This document shows positions 1-7,981 of a stretch of 64,000 nt of DNA, one piece after another. The notes beneath the pieces are model-generated. The model ran no database searches and was not told where the DNA came from. It saw only the letters and a list, made by a program, of their open reading frames with translations. The first letter of the stretch is position 1, and each line of letters opens with the position of its first letter. A program made the translations under genes and the position numbers. This stretch comes from Pseudomonas sp. H9 (GTDB lineage Bacteria; Pseudomonadota; Gammaproteobacteria; Pseudomonadales; Pseudomonadaceae). Location of the stretch: assembly GCF_004353925.1 (NCBI RefSeq), contig NZ_SMOK01000017.1, forward strand, positions 1-64,000. The letters are read 5' to 3'.

Positions 1-194
1 TATCCGCTTCCTGTTCGTCAGGCCAGCATTTTGCCTCGGGCTTCCTTCAGATTCGCAGTCACCCGCGACACCCTTGCCTCTGGCTAACACTTCCCCTTGC
101 CGGGTGTGTAGAGGACTTTCACCTCCAAGTCACCAGCGAGGCCACCACAGCCAAGCTGGTTGCGCTAACGCGCAACGCGCCATGCCTGGCGCAC
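1..194 (-). mobile_element. Group II intron, 5' part (bacterial class C-like), cut by window edge
   Basis: Read on the minus strand, this stretch begins at 194 with GTGCGCC, matching the GUGYG 5' boundary of group II introns. It continues with a run typical of bacterial intron 5' halves: GGTGAAAGTCCTCTACACAC near 103-122, CTGAAGGAAGCCCGAGGC near 36-53, and GACGAACAGGAAGCG near 6-20, where the exon-binding and domain I elements lie. The reverse transcriptase gene and domains V/VI would lie beyond the left edge and cannot be checked. The intron starts only a few bases past a GC-rich hairpin with a T-rich tail, which is the preferred target of class C introns. Class is inferred from that position. 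An inactive fragment is equally possible. Confidence 0.75.
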
Positions 195-196
195 AA

Positions 197-231
197 ACGA
201 AAACGGCCGGGCTGCACAGGCAGCCCGGCCG
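197..231 (-). terminator. Rho-independent terminator of the isochorismatase pair
   Basis: On the minus strand GGCCGGGCTG pairs with CAGCCCGGCC around a short loop, followed by GTTTTCGTTT. It lies about 20 bases after the stop of the hydrolase ending at 249 and directly abuts the group II intron boundary at 194. Confidence 0.85.
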
Positions 232-248
232 TTGCTCACGCGGCGCTG

Positions 249-875
249 TTACTTGCCGTTGGTGAGGGTGTTGTAGCTGGTGATCAGGTTACGGTAGTCC
301 GGGATGTGGTTAGAGAACAAAGTACCCAGGCCTTCGATGTCGTTACGCCAGTCACGGTGCAGCTCGCAGGCCAGACCAAACCAGGTCATCAATTGGGCGC
401 CAGCTTGAGACATACGGTCCCAGGCCGAGTCGCGGGTCAGTGCGTTGAAGGTACCCGACGCATCGGTTACCACGAATACATCAAAACCTTCTTCCAGGGC
501 CGACAGCGCCGGGAAGGCCACGCACACTTCGGTCACAACGCCAGCAATGATCAGTTGCTTCTTGCCGGTGGCCTTCACGGCCTTGACGAAGTCCTCGTTG
601 TCCCAGGCGTTGATCTGGCCAGGGCGAGCGATGTAAGGCGCGTCTGGGAATTGTTCTTTGAGCTCCGGTACCAGCGGGCCATTGGGGCCGGTTTCAAAGC
701 TGGTGGTGAGGATGGTCGGCAGTTTGAAATACTTGGCCAGGTCGCCTACTGCCAGCACGTTATTCTTGAATTTGTCCGGGTCGATATCACGCACCAGCGA
801 CAGCAGACCGGTCTGGTGATCCACCAGCAGGACAGCGGCGTTGTTCTTGTCCAGACGAACGTAGGGCTTGCTCAT
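249..875 (-). CDS. YcaC-like isochorismatase-family hydrolase
   Basis: Cysteine hydrolase of 208 residues, very similar to the E. coli YcaC type from memory. It has the family core: D19 in LLVDHQTG, R84 in the YIARPGQINAWDN segment, and C118 in GVVTEVCVAFPA as nucleophile. The cis-peptide segment GVVTE before the Cys is intact. The physiological substrate of YcaC is not known; small amides or carbamoyl compounds are usual for the superfamily. Starts at an ATG preceded by AAGGAGTTAG. It is the second gene of a pair, 54 bases behind a paralogue, and is followed by a strong terminator. Likely cytosolic and oligomeric as in YcaC. Confidence 0.85.
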   Translation of the reverse strand: MSKPYVRLDKNNAAVLLVDHQTGLLSLVRDIDPDKFKNNVLAVGDLAKYFKLPTILTTSFETGPNGPLVPELKEQFPDAPYIARPGQINAWDNEDFVKAVKATGKKQLIIAGVVTEVCVAFPALSALEEGFDVFVVTDASGTFNALTRDSAWDRMSQAGAQLMTWFGLACELHRDWRNDIEGLGTLFSNHIPDYRNLITSYNTLTNGK

Positions 876-929
876 GGTCTAACTCCTTGCGTTGGTAAGC
901 CGGCACCCTGAAGCACCGGTAAGGGTGAA

Positions 930-1616
930 TCAGCGAGTGGAATCCAGTTGCTCTTTGTCAGTCACAACCTGTTGTGCCTTGAGGTAGCTCTCAATCAGCA
1001 ATTGATAATGCGGGAACACTGCACTATAGGCCTCAGCCCACTGTTGTGCGTCGGCACGGTTCCAGGTGCGCTGCACTTCCGAGCACACGGCCGCAGTGTC
1101 CATCGGCACCACACCCGCCTGCATGATGCGCGCCAGGGTGATTTCCTGAGCCATCTTCGAGTAGGTACCGCTGGCGTCGATCACCGCAAACACCTGATAG
1201 CCTGCAGCGACAGCACTGATGCTCGGGAAGGCCATGCACACACTGGTGATGGTGCCAGCGATGATCAGCTGTTTCTTGCCAGTGGCCTCTACCGCCTTGA
1301 CGAATTCGTCATTGTCCCAGGCGTTGATTTCACCTTTGCGTGCCACGTATTTGGCATGCGGTGCCGCTTCGTGGATTTCCGGGATCAATGGGCCGTTGGG
1401 GCCCTGCGGCACCGACGCTGTGGTAATGACCGGAATCTTGGCCAGACTGGCGACCTTGGCCAGGGTAATGGCATTGGTGCGCAGTTCGGTCATCGGCATG
1501 TCCTTGACCGTCTGGAACAGGCCGCTCTGATGGTCGATCAGCAGCATCGCGGCGTTATCTGGATCGATACGCGGCACCTGACCATTGAAGTTGGCAACGT
1601 TGGCAAATGTACTCAT
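930..1616 (-). CDS. Isochorismatase-family cysteine hydrolase, paralogue of the next gene
   Basis: A 228-residue cysteine hydrolase with D28 (LLIDHQSG), K94 in YVARKGEINAWDN and C127 (GTITSVCMAFPS), so the Asp-Lys-Cys set of the superfamily is present. It is clearly related to the downstream YcaC-like protein but diverged, with a longer N-terminus and a C-terminal extension. ATG start with AAGGAGAATG upstream. The two genes look like an old tandem duplication in one operon. A pirin gene and a LysR gene lie upstream; this arrangement suggests a stress- or xenobiotic-responsive set, but the substrate cannot be read from sequence. Confidence 0.8.
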   Translation of the reverse strand: MSTFANVANFNGQVPRIDPDNAAMLLIDHQSGLFQTVKDMPMTELRTNAITLAKVASLAKIPVITTASVPQGPNGPLIPEIHEAAPHAKYVARKGEINAWDNDEFVKAVEATGKKQLIIAGTITSVCMAFPSISAVAAGYQVFAVIDASGTYSKMAQEITLARIMQAGVVPMDTAAVCSEVQRTWNRADAQQWAEAYSAVFPHYQLLIESYLKAQQVVTDKEQLDSTR

Positions 1617-1666
1617 GACACATTCTCCTTGAGCTCAGACCGCAAGTTGTGCTCGCAGCCCAGGTT

Positions 1667-1691
1667 AAAGGCCGCCCAAAGGACGGCCTTT
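1667..1691 (-). terminator. Probable terminator behind the pirin gene
   Basis: AAAGGCCG and CGGCCTTT form an 8-bp stem around a 9-base loop, just after the pirin stop at 1704 on the minus strand. The U-run is only three bases, so it may be leaky and allow readthrough into the isochorismatase pair. Confidence 0.5.
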
Positions 1692-1703
1692 GGGTTTATC
1701 AGA

Positions 1704-2594
1704 CTAGTTGTCGTGACGGGCACCGCCCGCCCCGTTCATCTGGCCAAAGCGACCGGCGCGGAAGTCATCGAAGGCCTCGGCGATTTGCGCCTCGGTGTTC
1801 ATCACGAAGGGGCCGTAGCCTACGATCGGCTCATCCAGCGGCTCACCACTGAGCAGCAGTACCGAGACCTCGGTTTGCGCTTCGAGCAACAACTCGTTAC
1901 CGGCGCGTTCGAACAGCACCAGCTGTGCCGGGCCCACCGCACGCTCGCCATTGACCAGCAGCTTGCCGCGCAGAACGACCAGCGCCGTGCTACGCCCCGC
2001 CGCACTAGGCAAACGTATCGGGGTGCCGGGTTTGAGCTGCACGTCCCAGACGTCCATTGGCGTGAAGGTCTGCGCCGGGCCTTTATGGCCGCGATAGTCA
2101 CCAGCGATGACCCGCAACGAGCCGCTACCGGCGCCCAGCGGCACAACCGGAATATCCGTGCTCAGCAAGGTCTGGTAACCGGCAGGAGCCGACTTGTCTT
2201 TGGCCGGCAGGTTGACCCACAACTGCACCATTTCCAGGGTGCCACCCTTGGCAGCGAAAGCCGGCGAGTGGAACTCTTCGTGGAGAATGCCGTTGGCCGC
2301 AGTCATCCACTGCACATCGCCCGGGCCGATCAGACCGCCCGCACCGGTGGAGTCGCGGTGTTCCAGCTCACCCTGGTAGACGATGGTCACCGTTTCAAAA
2401 CCGCGGTGTGGATGCTGGCCGACGCCACGACGGGCTGTGGTCGGGGTGAAGTCATGCGGGCCGGCATAATCGAGCAGCAGAAACGGGCTGATGTGCTGAG
2501 CCAGGTTGTCGTAAGTGAACAGGCTGCGTACCGGGAAGCCATCGCCGACCCAGTGCGGGTTGGGGCTGCTGTAAACGCCTTGGATCTTTTTCAT
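1704..2594 (-). CDS. Pirin family bicupin protein
   Basis: Pirin-family protein of 296 residues with the two-cupin layout. The metal-binding N-terminal motif is visible in GVGQHPHRGFETVTIVYQGE and in the later LHEEFHS segment, giving the three His and one Glu expected. The C-terminal pirin domain follows (VVLRGKLLVNG, PLDEPIVGYGPFVMNT). Pirins bind Fe(II) and some act as quercetin 2,3-dioxygenases or redox sensors; the role here is not known. The start at 2594 is chosen because GGAGA lies just before this ATG; an ATG 33 bases upstream lacks a ribosome site. A LysR gene is divergent, only about 100 bases away. Confidence 0.85.
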   Translation of the reverse strand: MKKIQGVYSSPNPHWVGDGFPVRSLFTYDNLAQHISPFLLLDYAGPHDFTPTTARRGVGQHPHRGFETVTIVYQGELEHRDSTGAGGLIGPGDVQWMTAANGILHEEFHSPAFAAKGGTLEMVQLWVNLPAKDKSAPAGYQTLLSTDIPVVPLGAGSGSLRVIAGDYRGHKGPAQTFTPMDVWDVQLKPGTPIRLPSAAGRSTALVVLRGKLLVNGERAVGPAQLVLFERAGNELLLEAQTEVSVLLLSGEPLDEPIVGYGPFVMNTEAQIAEAFDDFRAGRFGQMNGAGGARHDN

Positions 2595-2693
2595 GAGATG
2601 TCTCCTCTCGTGGATGGCTATAACCATACGAGCGCAACGACATCGGCGGTAGATCGGTTAAACTGCCCTCAGCGTTCCATATGGAGAACACTG

Positions 2694-3599
2694 GTGGAAG
2701 ACCTTAACGACCTTTACTATTTTGCCCAGGTGGTCGATCACGGCGGCTTTGCCCCTGCCGGCCGCGCCCTGGACATGCCCAAATCCAAACTCAGCCGGCG
2801 CATTGCCGGGCTCGAGGAGCGCCTCGGCGTGCGCTTGATCCAGCGCTCGACCCGGCACTTTTCCGTGACCGAAATTGGCCAGGCCTATTACCGTCATTGC
2901 GTCGCGATGCTGGTCGAAGCGGAAAGCGCCGCCGAACTGATCGAACGCAACCGTGCCGAACCGCAGGGCATCGTGCGATTGAGCTGCCCCACGGCGCTGC
3001 TGAATTTCTGGGTCGGCGACATGCTGACGCGCTTTATGGTCCAGTGCCCGTTGGTGCAACTGCACATCGAAAGCACCAACCGCCAGATCGACCTGATCCA
3101 GGAAGGCATCGACATAGCCTTGCGCGTGCGCGTGCCGCCGCTGGAAAGCAGCGATCTGGTGATGAAGCCGCTGGCCCACAGCACCCAATGCCTGGTGGCC
3201 GCGCCGCAATTGCATGAACGCCTGCCGGCGCGCCCGGTACCGGCCGACCTGGCGGCCTTGCCGAGCATGCACTGGGGCAAACCGCACCGCGATTATCACT
3301 GGGAGCTGGTAGGGCCAAATGCGGTCCACGCCAGTGTGCGCTACCAACCCCGACTGGTCACCGACGACCTGATGGTGTTACGCCAGGCGGCGCTGGTCGG
3401 TGTCGGTGTAGTGCATGTGCCGCTGGTGGTAGTGCGCGATGACCTGGCCAGCGGGCGCTTGGTGCGCGTCACCCCAGACTGGGCGCCGGAGTGTGGTGTG
3501 GTGCACGCCGTGTTTGCCTCACGGCGCGGATTGCTGCCGGGTGTGCGCAGTTTGCTGGACTTCCTGGCAGCCGAGTTTGCAGCCAGCGATATCGCCTGA
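2694..3599 (+). CDS. LysR-family transcriptional regulator
   Basis: A 301-residue LTTR. The N-terminal winged helix is clear: DLNDLYYFAQVVDHGGFAPA then SKLSRRIAGLEERLGVRLIQR. It is followed by the effector-binding fold with GIVRLSCPTALL and the LVTDDLMVLRQAALVGVGVV segment near the end. The start is the GTG at 2694, with GGAG eight bases upstream; the nearby ATG at 2681 is out of frame. It is of the Pseudomonas LTTR branch beginning with DLNDLYYFA, often set divergent to pirin or oxidoreductase genes. It probably controls the divergent pirin gene and perhaps the isochorismatase pair behind it. The inducer is unknown. Confidence 0.85.
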   Translation: MEDLNDLYYFAQVVDHGGFAPAGRALDMPKSKLSRRIAGLEERLGVRLIQRSTRHFSVTEIGQAYYRHCVAMLVEAESAAELIERNRAEPQGIVRLSCPTALLNFWVGDMLTRFMVQCPLVQLHIESTNRQIDLIQEGIDIALRVRVPPLESSDLVMKPLAHSTQCLVAAPQLHERLPARPVPADLAALPSMHWGKPHRDYHWELVGPNAVHASVRYQPRLVTDDLMVLRQAALVGVGVVHVPLVVVRDDLASGRLVRVTPDWAPECGVVHAVFASRRGLLPGVRSLLDFLAAEFAASDIA

Positions 3600-3609
3600 G
3601 TGATCGAAC

Positions 3610-3683
3610 CGGTAGGAGCGGGCTTGCCCCGCGATGCAATTTTCCTGATACACCGCATCGCGGGGCAAGCCCGCTCCTACCGG
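3610..3683. repeat. REP pair (inverted), Pseudomonas type
   Basis: GTAGGAGCGGGCTTGCCCCG and its reverse complement flank a 21-base spacer. The pair lies between the convergent LysR and hydrolase genes and overlaps the last codon region of the latter. It could act as a bidirectional mRNA end. Confidence 0.9.
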
Positions 3684-4559
3684 TCAGTGCACCTGCAGGA
3701 ACGCCTGTATCTGCTCGCTGCACGCCGCCGGATCTTCCTGCATGAAACAATGCCCGCCCGCCACCTGCTGCGCGGTCACGTGACGATTGCTCTGCGCCCA
3801 GCGCTGCACCGACTGCGGCACAAAGGGATAGGTGTGCTCACCGTAAAGCACCAGCGTTGGTGCCTGCACCCGAGTCAGCGACGCCCACATCCGCCGCGGG
3901 AACGAGCTGAAAATCTCGACCTCGCGGCTGGGGCGGCATTTGAGCACCACGCCTTCGCCGCAGTCGCCGATGGCATGGTCGATGTAGGATTGCAGCGCCG
4001 AATCGCTCCAGCCCTTGAAGATGCCACGGCCTTCCAGCGAGGCCCGTGCGGCACTGCGATCCGGCCAATGACTGCGGCGAGTGGCGGCTTTGCGTGCCAG
4101 GGCGTGACGGCGGTGCAGGCCGACCAGTGCGGCAGCGCCCATAATGCCCATCATCGACTGGCTGAACAGCACCGGATCGAGCAACACAGCACGCTGAAAC
4201 AACTGCGGCTGCTGCGCCAACATCAACCCGGTGAGTACCCCGCCAAAACTGTGGCCAACGGCAAAACGCGGCACGTCGGCGTACTCGGCACGGCCCGCCT
4301 CGAACGCTTCTATTGCCAATTCTGCAGTGCGGTTCCAGCCCTGAAACGGGCCGCCGTGATCACTGTCGCCATGGCCCTGCACATCACACAGCCACAGGTC
4401 GAAGTGGTCGGCCAGGCGCGCCAGCAGAGGCTGGTAAGCCAGGCAACAGAAGCCATTACCGTGAAGAAAATGCAGCAGTGGTTTGCCGCTGGCGGCTGAG
4501 CGCCAGCCGCGCAAGGTGAAGCCGGCACTTGTGTCGTGGGACCAGGGAATCAACTGCAT
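3684..4559 (-). CDS. Alpha/beta-fold hydrolase
   Basis: A 291-residue serine hydrolase. The oxyanion segment HGNG is at 33-36, the nucleophile elbow GHSFGG gives S104, an acidic residue is expected around LVLYGEHT, and the catalytic His is in the late AGGHCFMQED segment. A cap region rich in Arg, Lys and Trp spans roughly 140-230. No signal peptide, so cytosolic. It begins 16 bases after the LysE-type gene on the same strand, so the two are probably co-transcribed. Substrate unknown; the family includes esterases, haloperoxidases and C-C hydrolases. The ribosome site in front of the ATG at 4559 is weak. Confidence 0.8.
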   Translation of the reverse strand: MQLIPWSHDTSAGFTLRGWRSAASGKPLLHFLHGNGFCCLAYQPLLARLADHFDLWLCDVQGHGDSDHGGPFQGWNRTAELAIEAFEAGRAEYADVPRFAVGHSFGGVLTGLMLAQQPQLFQRAVLLDPVLFSQSMMGIMGAAALVGLHRRHALARKAATRRSHWPDRSAARASLEGRGIFKGWSDSALQSYIDHAIGDCGEGVVLKCRPSREVEIFSSFPRRMWASLTRVQAPTLVLYGEHTYPFVPQSVQRWAQSNRHVTAQQVAGGHCFMQEDPAACSEQIQAFLQVH

Positions 4560-4575
4560 GTGCCAGCTTACTCAT

Positions 4576-5196
4576 TCAGGAAAAGCTCGATTCTACAAAC
4601 AGCAACGGATAAAGCGAAATCACCAGCAATGCCGCCATCAAGACATTGAACAGCATCAACCAGCGCGGATTCTGCAGCACCGTACGCAATGCACTACCGA
4701 ACATTACCCAGACACACACGCTGGGCAGGTTGACCAAGGCGAACACCGTTGCAATCACAATCACGTTAGTGACGTAGCCTTGGGCAGGCGTGTAGGTGGT
4801 GATTGCCCCCACGGCCATCACCCAAGCTTTGGGGTTGACCCACTGAAAGGCCGCCGCGCCCCAGAAACCCAGTGGTTTGCGACTTTCCGGATGGCTCGCC
4901 GACAACGGCCCGGAGGTGGCGATTTTCCACGCCAGGTACAGCAAATAGGCGGCGCCGACATAACGCAGCACGGTGTAGATCGGCGGGTACGCCTTGAACA
5001 CCTCACCCAGGCCAAAGCCCACCGCCAGCACCATGACCATGAAGCCAACACTGATGCCCAGGGCGTGAGGAATGGAGCGACGCACACCGAAGTTCACCCC
5101 GGAGGCCAACAACATGGTGTTGTTGGGCCCCGGAGTGATCGAGGAGACAAAAGCGAACAACACGAACGCGGTGATCAAGTCGATTGAGCTGAGCAT
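4576..5196 (-). CDS. LysE/RhtB-family amino-acid exporter
   Basis: A 206-residue inner-membrane protein with about six hydrophobic segments. The hallmark TPGPNN motif follows the first helix (SSITPGPNNTMLLASG), and the conserved FQWVNPKAW segment opens the fourth helix. Family members export amino acids or related metabolites such as homoserine, threonine, lysine or azetidine. The gene lies just upstream of the alpha/beta hydrolase, with only 16 bases between them. Length and motifs fit the family; which compound it exports cannot be told. Confidence 0.9.
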   Translation of the reverse strand: MLSSIDLITAFVLFAFVSSITPGPNNTMLLASGVNFGVRRSIPHALGISVGFMVMVLAVGFGLGEVFKAYPPIYTVLRYVGAAYLLYLAWKIATSGPLSASHPESRKPLGFWGAAAFQWVNPKAWVMAVGAITTYTPAQGYVTNVIVIATVFALVNLPSVCVWVMFGSALRTVLQNPRWLMLFNVLMAALLVISLYPLLFVESSFS

Positions 5197-5305
5197 GGCA
5201 GGCTTTCCAGATGTTTCAGGGGGCTGTCATGACACTAACGGAGACTTGTTCCGCGCCGACCATACAGTTACAGAAAATAATGCCACTACACTTGGCTGTA
5301 CCCCT

Positions 5306-5896
5306 TCAGAGCAACGCTTCGCAGACAAACTCCAGACGGTCCTGGCCGAAGAACATCTGCTCGTCGACAAAGCAGGTCGGCGCACCGAATACACCGCGGC
5401 GCACGGCTTCTTCCGTGGCGTCCTTGAGTGCTGCCTTGACCTGTGGGTCGACCGTCCATGCCAGGTACTGCTGCGGGTCGAAGCCCGCCTCTTGCAGTAC
5501 CGCTGCCAGCACCTCAGGGTCGCCGAGGTTGCGTTGCTGCACCCACATCGCCGTGAACACCGCCTTGAGGTAGGCATCAAAACGTTCGGGTTGGAACAGC
5601 TGCACTGCAACGGTGCCACGCATCAGGTTCAGGGTGTTGATTGGGAAACCCGGAGGGAACGCCAGGGTCACCCCGTAGCGCTTGGCATAACGTTGAAAGT
5701 CGGCAAACACATAGCGCGCCTTGGCCGGCACCATCACCGGAGATGCATTGCCGGTTGCCTGAAACACGCCGCCCAGCAGCATCGGCCGGTACAGCAACTG
5801 TGCATCCAGACGCTCGCACAGCGACGGCAGTTGGGTCCAGGCCAGGTAACTGGCCGGGCTGCCCAGGTCAAAGAAGAACTCAACGGTCTTGCTCAT
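5306..5896 (-). CDS. 2-hydroxychromene-2-carboxylate isomerase / DsbA-like oxidoreductase
   Basis: A 196-residue thioredoxin-fold protein of the HCCA isomerase (kappa GST-like) type. The N-terminal FFFDLGSPASY carries S13 at the site used to activate glutathione in place of the CxxC of DsbA. The C-terminal GVFGAPTCFVD then FFGQDRLEFV is the typical cis-Pro and substrate-lid stretch. Known members isomerise 2-hydroxychromene-2-carboxylate in naphthalene breakdown, but most genomic copies are not in naphthalene clusters. The start has AAGGAC eight bases upstream. It follows the SDR gene by 29 bases and is likely in its operon under the divergent TetR. Confidence 0.8.
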   Translation of the reverse strand: MSKTVEFFFDLGSPASYLAWTQLPSLCERLDAQLLYRPMLLGGVFQATGNASPVMVPAKARYVFADFQRYAKRYGVTLAFPPGFPINTLNLMRGTVAVQLFQPERFDAYLKAVFTAMWVQQRNLGDPEVLAAVLQEAGFDPQQYLAWTVDPQVKAALKDATEEAVRRGVFGAPTCFVDEQMFFGQDRLEFVCEALL

Positions 5897-5925
5897 CGAT
5901 CAATGTCCTTGTTGTTGTCAGAGGC

Positions 5926-6657
5926 TTACCAACGTTCCATCCACGGCCGCAGGTCCAGTTCGAAAGTCCAGGCATCTCGGGGTTGGGCATGCAGAAACCA
6001 GTAGCTGTCGGCAATGTGTGCTGGATCAAGAATGCCGTCTTGCTCTTTCAGGGCATAGCGCTCGGGAAAGCTGTCGCGGATGAATGCCGTGTCGATGGCA
6101 CCGTCCACCACCACGTGGGCGACATGAATGTTACGTGGGCCAAGCTCACGGGCCATGCTTTGTGCCAGCGCACGAATGCCGTGCTTGGCCCCGGCGAACG
6201 CAGCAAAACCGGCCGCGCCGCGCAATCCGGCGGTGGCGCCGGTAAATAAAATGGTGCCGCGCTCACGACTCACCATACGCCGGGCCACGGCCTGGGCGGT
6301 CAAGAAACCGGCAAAGCAGGCCATTTCCCAGATCTTGAAATATTTACGTGCCGTCTCATCAAGGATGCTGCACGGCACATTGGCGCCAATGTTGAAGACA
6401 AACGCCTCAATCGGCCCAAGGGTGCTTTCGATTTGCTCAACCAGCGCCGTTACCTCATCTTCCTTGCGCGCATCGGAAGCAAAGCCGTGCGCCTCACCGC
6501 CTTGGGCACGAATCTCGTCGACCAAGGGCTGCAGTTTATCGGCGCTGCGCCGGGTCACGCAGGCGATATAGCCCTCCCGGGCAAAACGCTTGGCAATCGC
6601 TCCACCGGTGGCATCACCGGCCCCCACCACCAACACCACTTTCTTGCCCTGAGTCAT
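5926..6657 (-). CDS. SDR-family oxidoreductase with atypical active site
   Basis: A 243-residue short-chain dehydrogenase/reductase. The cofactor loop reads VVGAGDATGGAIAKRF, a variant of TGxxxGxG, and NIGA (89-92) replaces NNAG. In the catalytic region, FTGATAGLRGAAGFAAFAGAK, the general-acid Tyr of the YxxxK motif is F154 while K158 is kept. Members with this change occur in Pseudomonas, so it may be a distinct subfamily or a non-canonical enzyme. The start at 6657 is preceded by GGAGG; an upstream ATG at 6684 lies inside the operator. Divergent from a TetR gene, and followed by the DsbA-like isomerase. Confidence 0.8.
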   Translation of the reverse strand: MTQGKKVVLVVGAGDATGGAIAKRFAREGYIACVTRRSADKLQPLVDEIRAQGGEAHGFASDARKEDEVTALVEQIESTLGPIEAFVFNIGANVPCSILDETARKYFKIWEMACFAGFLTAQAVARRMVSRERGTILFTGATAGLRGAAGFAAFAGAKHGIRALAQSMARELGPRNIHVAHVVVDGAIDTAFIRDSFPERYALKEQDGILDPAHIADSYWFLHAQPRDAWTFELDLRPWMERW

Positions 6658-6673
6658 CCATCGCCTCCATTGG

Positions 6674-6687
6674 TAAACGATCATTTA
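6674..6687. promoter_or_regulatory. Probable TetR operator between SDR and tetR genes
   Basis: TAAACGATCATTTA is a near-perfect 14-base palindrome, with one mismatched pair of positions. It sits 16 bases upstream of the SDR start and 60 bases from the TetR start. A second GTAAACGA at 6688-6695 repeats the GTAAACGA at 6673-6680. Short AT-ended palindromes of this kind are typical TetR-family sites next to divergent regulator genes. Confidence 0.6.
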
Positions 6688-6748
6688 GTAAACGAACGCT
6701 ATGCTATGATCCAGGCTTCGTCAAGCCAGTGATACGGAGCAGGTCGGC

Positions 6749-7303
6749 GTGCGTTACTCCACCACCCACAAAGAACAAACCCGGCAGAAGCTGCTGGAAA
6801 GCAGCGGCGCCCTGGCCAAGCGTGGCGGCTTCAACGCCACCGGAATCGCCGGGCTGATGAAAGCCATCGGCCTCACCGGCGGGGCGTTCTACAACCATTT
6901 CCCGTCCAAGGACGACCTGTTCACCGAAGTGGTACGCCGCGAGCTGTCGCTCAGCCCCATGGCCCAACAGCCAATGAACCGCCAACGCCTCGAACGCTGC
7001 CTGGACCAGTACCTGAGCCTTGCCCACGTGCACAACCCGGAAGGCGGTTGTGCCATTCCAGCGCTCGGTGCCGAGATTGCCCAGGCGCCGCTGCCGGTTC
7101 GTGAAGAGGCCGAACACTGGCTTCGTACCCTGCAACGTGCCTGGGCCGATACCCTGGAAGACCCAGACCTTGCCTGGGCCCTGCTCAGTCAGTGCGTGGG
7201 CGCGCTGGTAATCGCGCGCATGCTGGCCACTGAAGCGAGCCAGCAGGAAGTGCTCAAGGCCTCCCGTGATTTTCTTGCTGGGGCCATGCATGAAAGGTCT
7301 TGA
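6749..7303 (+). CDS. TetR/AcrR-family transcriptional repressor
   Basis: A 184-residue TetR protein. The helix-turn-helix is clear at about 25-50: GFNATGIAGLMKAIGLTGGAF then YNHFPSKDDLF. The C-terminal ligand domain has SQCVGALVIARMLA, common in the clade related to NemR-like repressors of electrophile or dye detoxification genes. Starts with GTG at 6749 behind GGAGC. It is divergent from the SDR/isomerase pair and most likely represses them and itself through the palindrome at 6674-6687. The 3' end overlaps the next gene by 14 bases. Confidence 0.85.
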   Translation: MRYSTTHKEQTRQKLLESSGALAKRGGFNATGIAGLMKAIGLTGGAFYNHFPSKDDLFTEVVRRELSLSPMAQQPMNRQRLERCLDQYLSLAHVHNPEGGCAIPALGAEIAQAPLPVREEAEHWLRTLQRAWADTLEDPDLAWALLSQCVGALVIARMLATEASQQEVLKASRDFLAGAMHERS

Positions 7304-7886
7304 AGCGCTGCTGCTTGGTGTTGCCCTGCTCGCCCCGCTCCCCGCCCTCGCCGCCTGCCCGGCTGGCCAATATGAAATCTGCCTGGGCAGCTGCCTGTGC
7401 TCGCCGATTGACCCAGGTGAAGCGGGCATCATGCTCGATGATCTCGGGCGCTTCGCCAGCAGTTCACTGGCCCTTGCCTTGCAACAGGCCCGCGACACAG
7501 CAGCAGCCGGTGAGGTGCTGCCGATCCCGCTGCACATCCGCGCCCAGCTTGAGCCGTATTACGACTTCCAGGTGCTCGACGCCGCGCGCTACAAAGTCGG
7601 TGACCAGCAGGCACTGGACAGCGCCAACGCGCTGCTGCAGAACCCTGATGTGAATGCCGTGACCCTGATCGACATCATCGTCTTTCGCAACGAAGCCGAC
7701 GCCCAGGACAATGTCGCCCTCTGGGCCCATGAACTGCACCATGTGCAGCAGTACCAGCAATGGGGCGTAGCGGAGTTCGCCCGGCGTTACTCACGCGACT
7801 TCGACGCCGTGGAAGCACCGGCCTACGACATCCAGGCGAAGGTCAGCAAAGCCCTGCGCGAGCGCGCGTCCGGCCAGGCGCGCTGA
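7290..7886 (+). CDS. Secreted or periplasmic DUF4157-like HExxH protein
   Basis: A 198-residue protein with a signal peptide (hydrophobic 5-20, cleavage near PALAA|CPAGQ). The mature N-terminus carries four Cys at 23, 31, 35 and 37, which could form disulfides in the periplasm; C23 is not in a standard lipobox. Near 145-155 it reads LWAHELHHVQQYQQWG, the HExxH-HvQQ signature of the DUF4157 zincin-like domain, with H147, E148 and H151 as likely zinc site. The start at 7290 is chosen because the hydrophobic leader follows directly; the frame opens at 7266. It overlaps the tetR end by 14 bases, so translation may be coupled. Substrate unknown. Confidence 0.7.
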   Translation: MKGLEALLLGVALLAPLPALAACPAGQYEICLGSCLCSPIDPGEAGIMLDDLGRFASSSLALALQQARDTAAAGEVLPIPLHIRAQLEPYYDFQVLDAARYKVGDQQALDSANALLQNPDVNAVTLIDIIVFRNEADAQDNVALWAHELHHVQQYQQWGVAEFARRYSRDFDAVEAPAYDIQAKVSKALRERASGQAR

Positions 7887-7981
7887 ACTAGACTTTACAG
7901 TTGCCTCACCTTGAATGGCCCGAGGCCGTCACTGCCGGTGACGGCCCCGTTGTCGTTGGACTTCGCACAGGAGAACACGCA

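Noticed and set aside
948..2693. A very long plus-strand open frame running opposite the isochorismatase and pirin genes into the LysR gene
   Set aside because: It is the antisense shadow of well-supported minus-strand genes in GC-rich DNA. Only the part from 2694 has LysR family features and a ribosome site.
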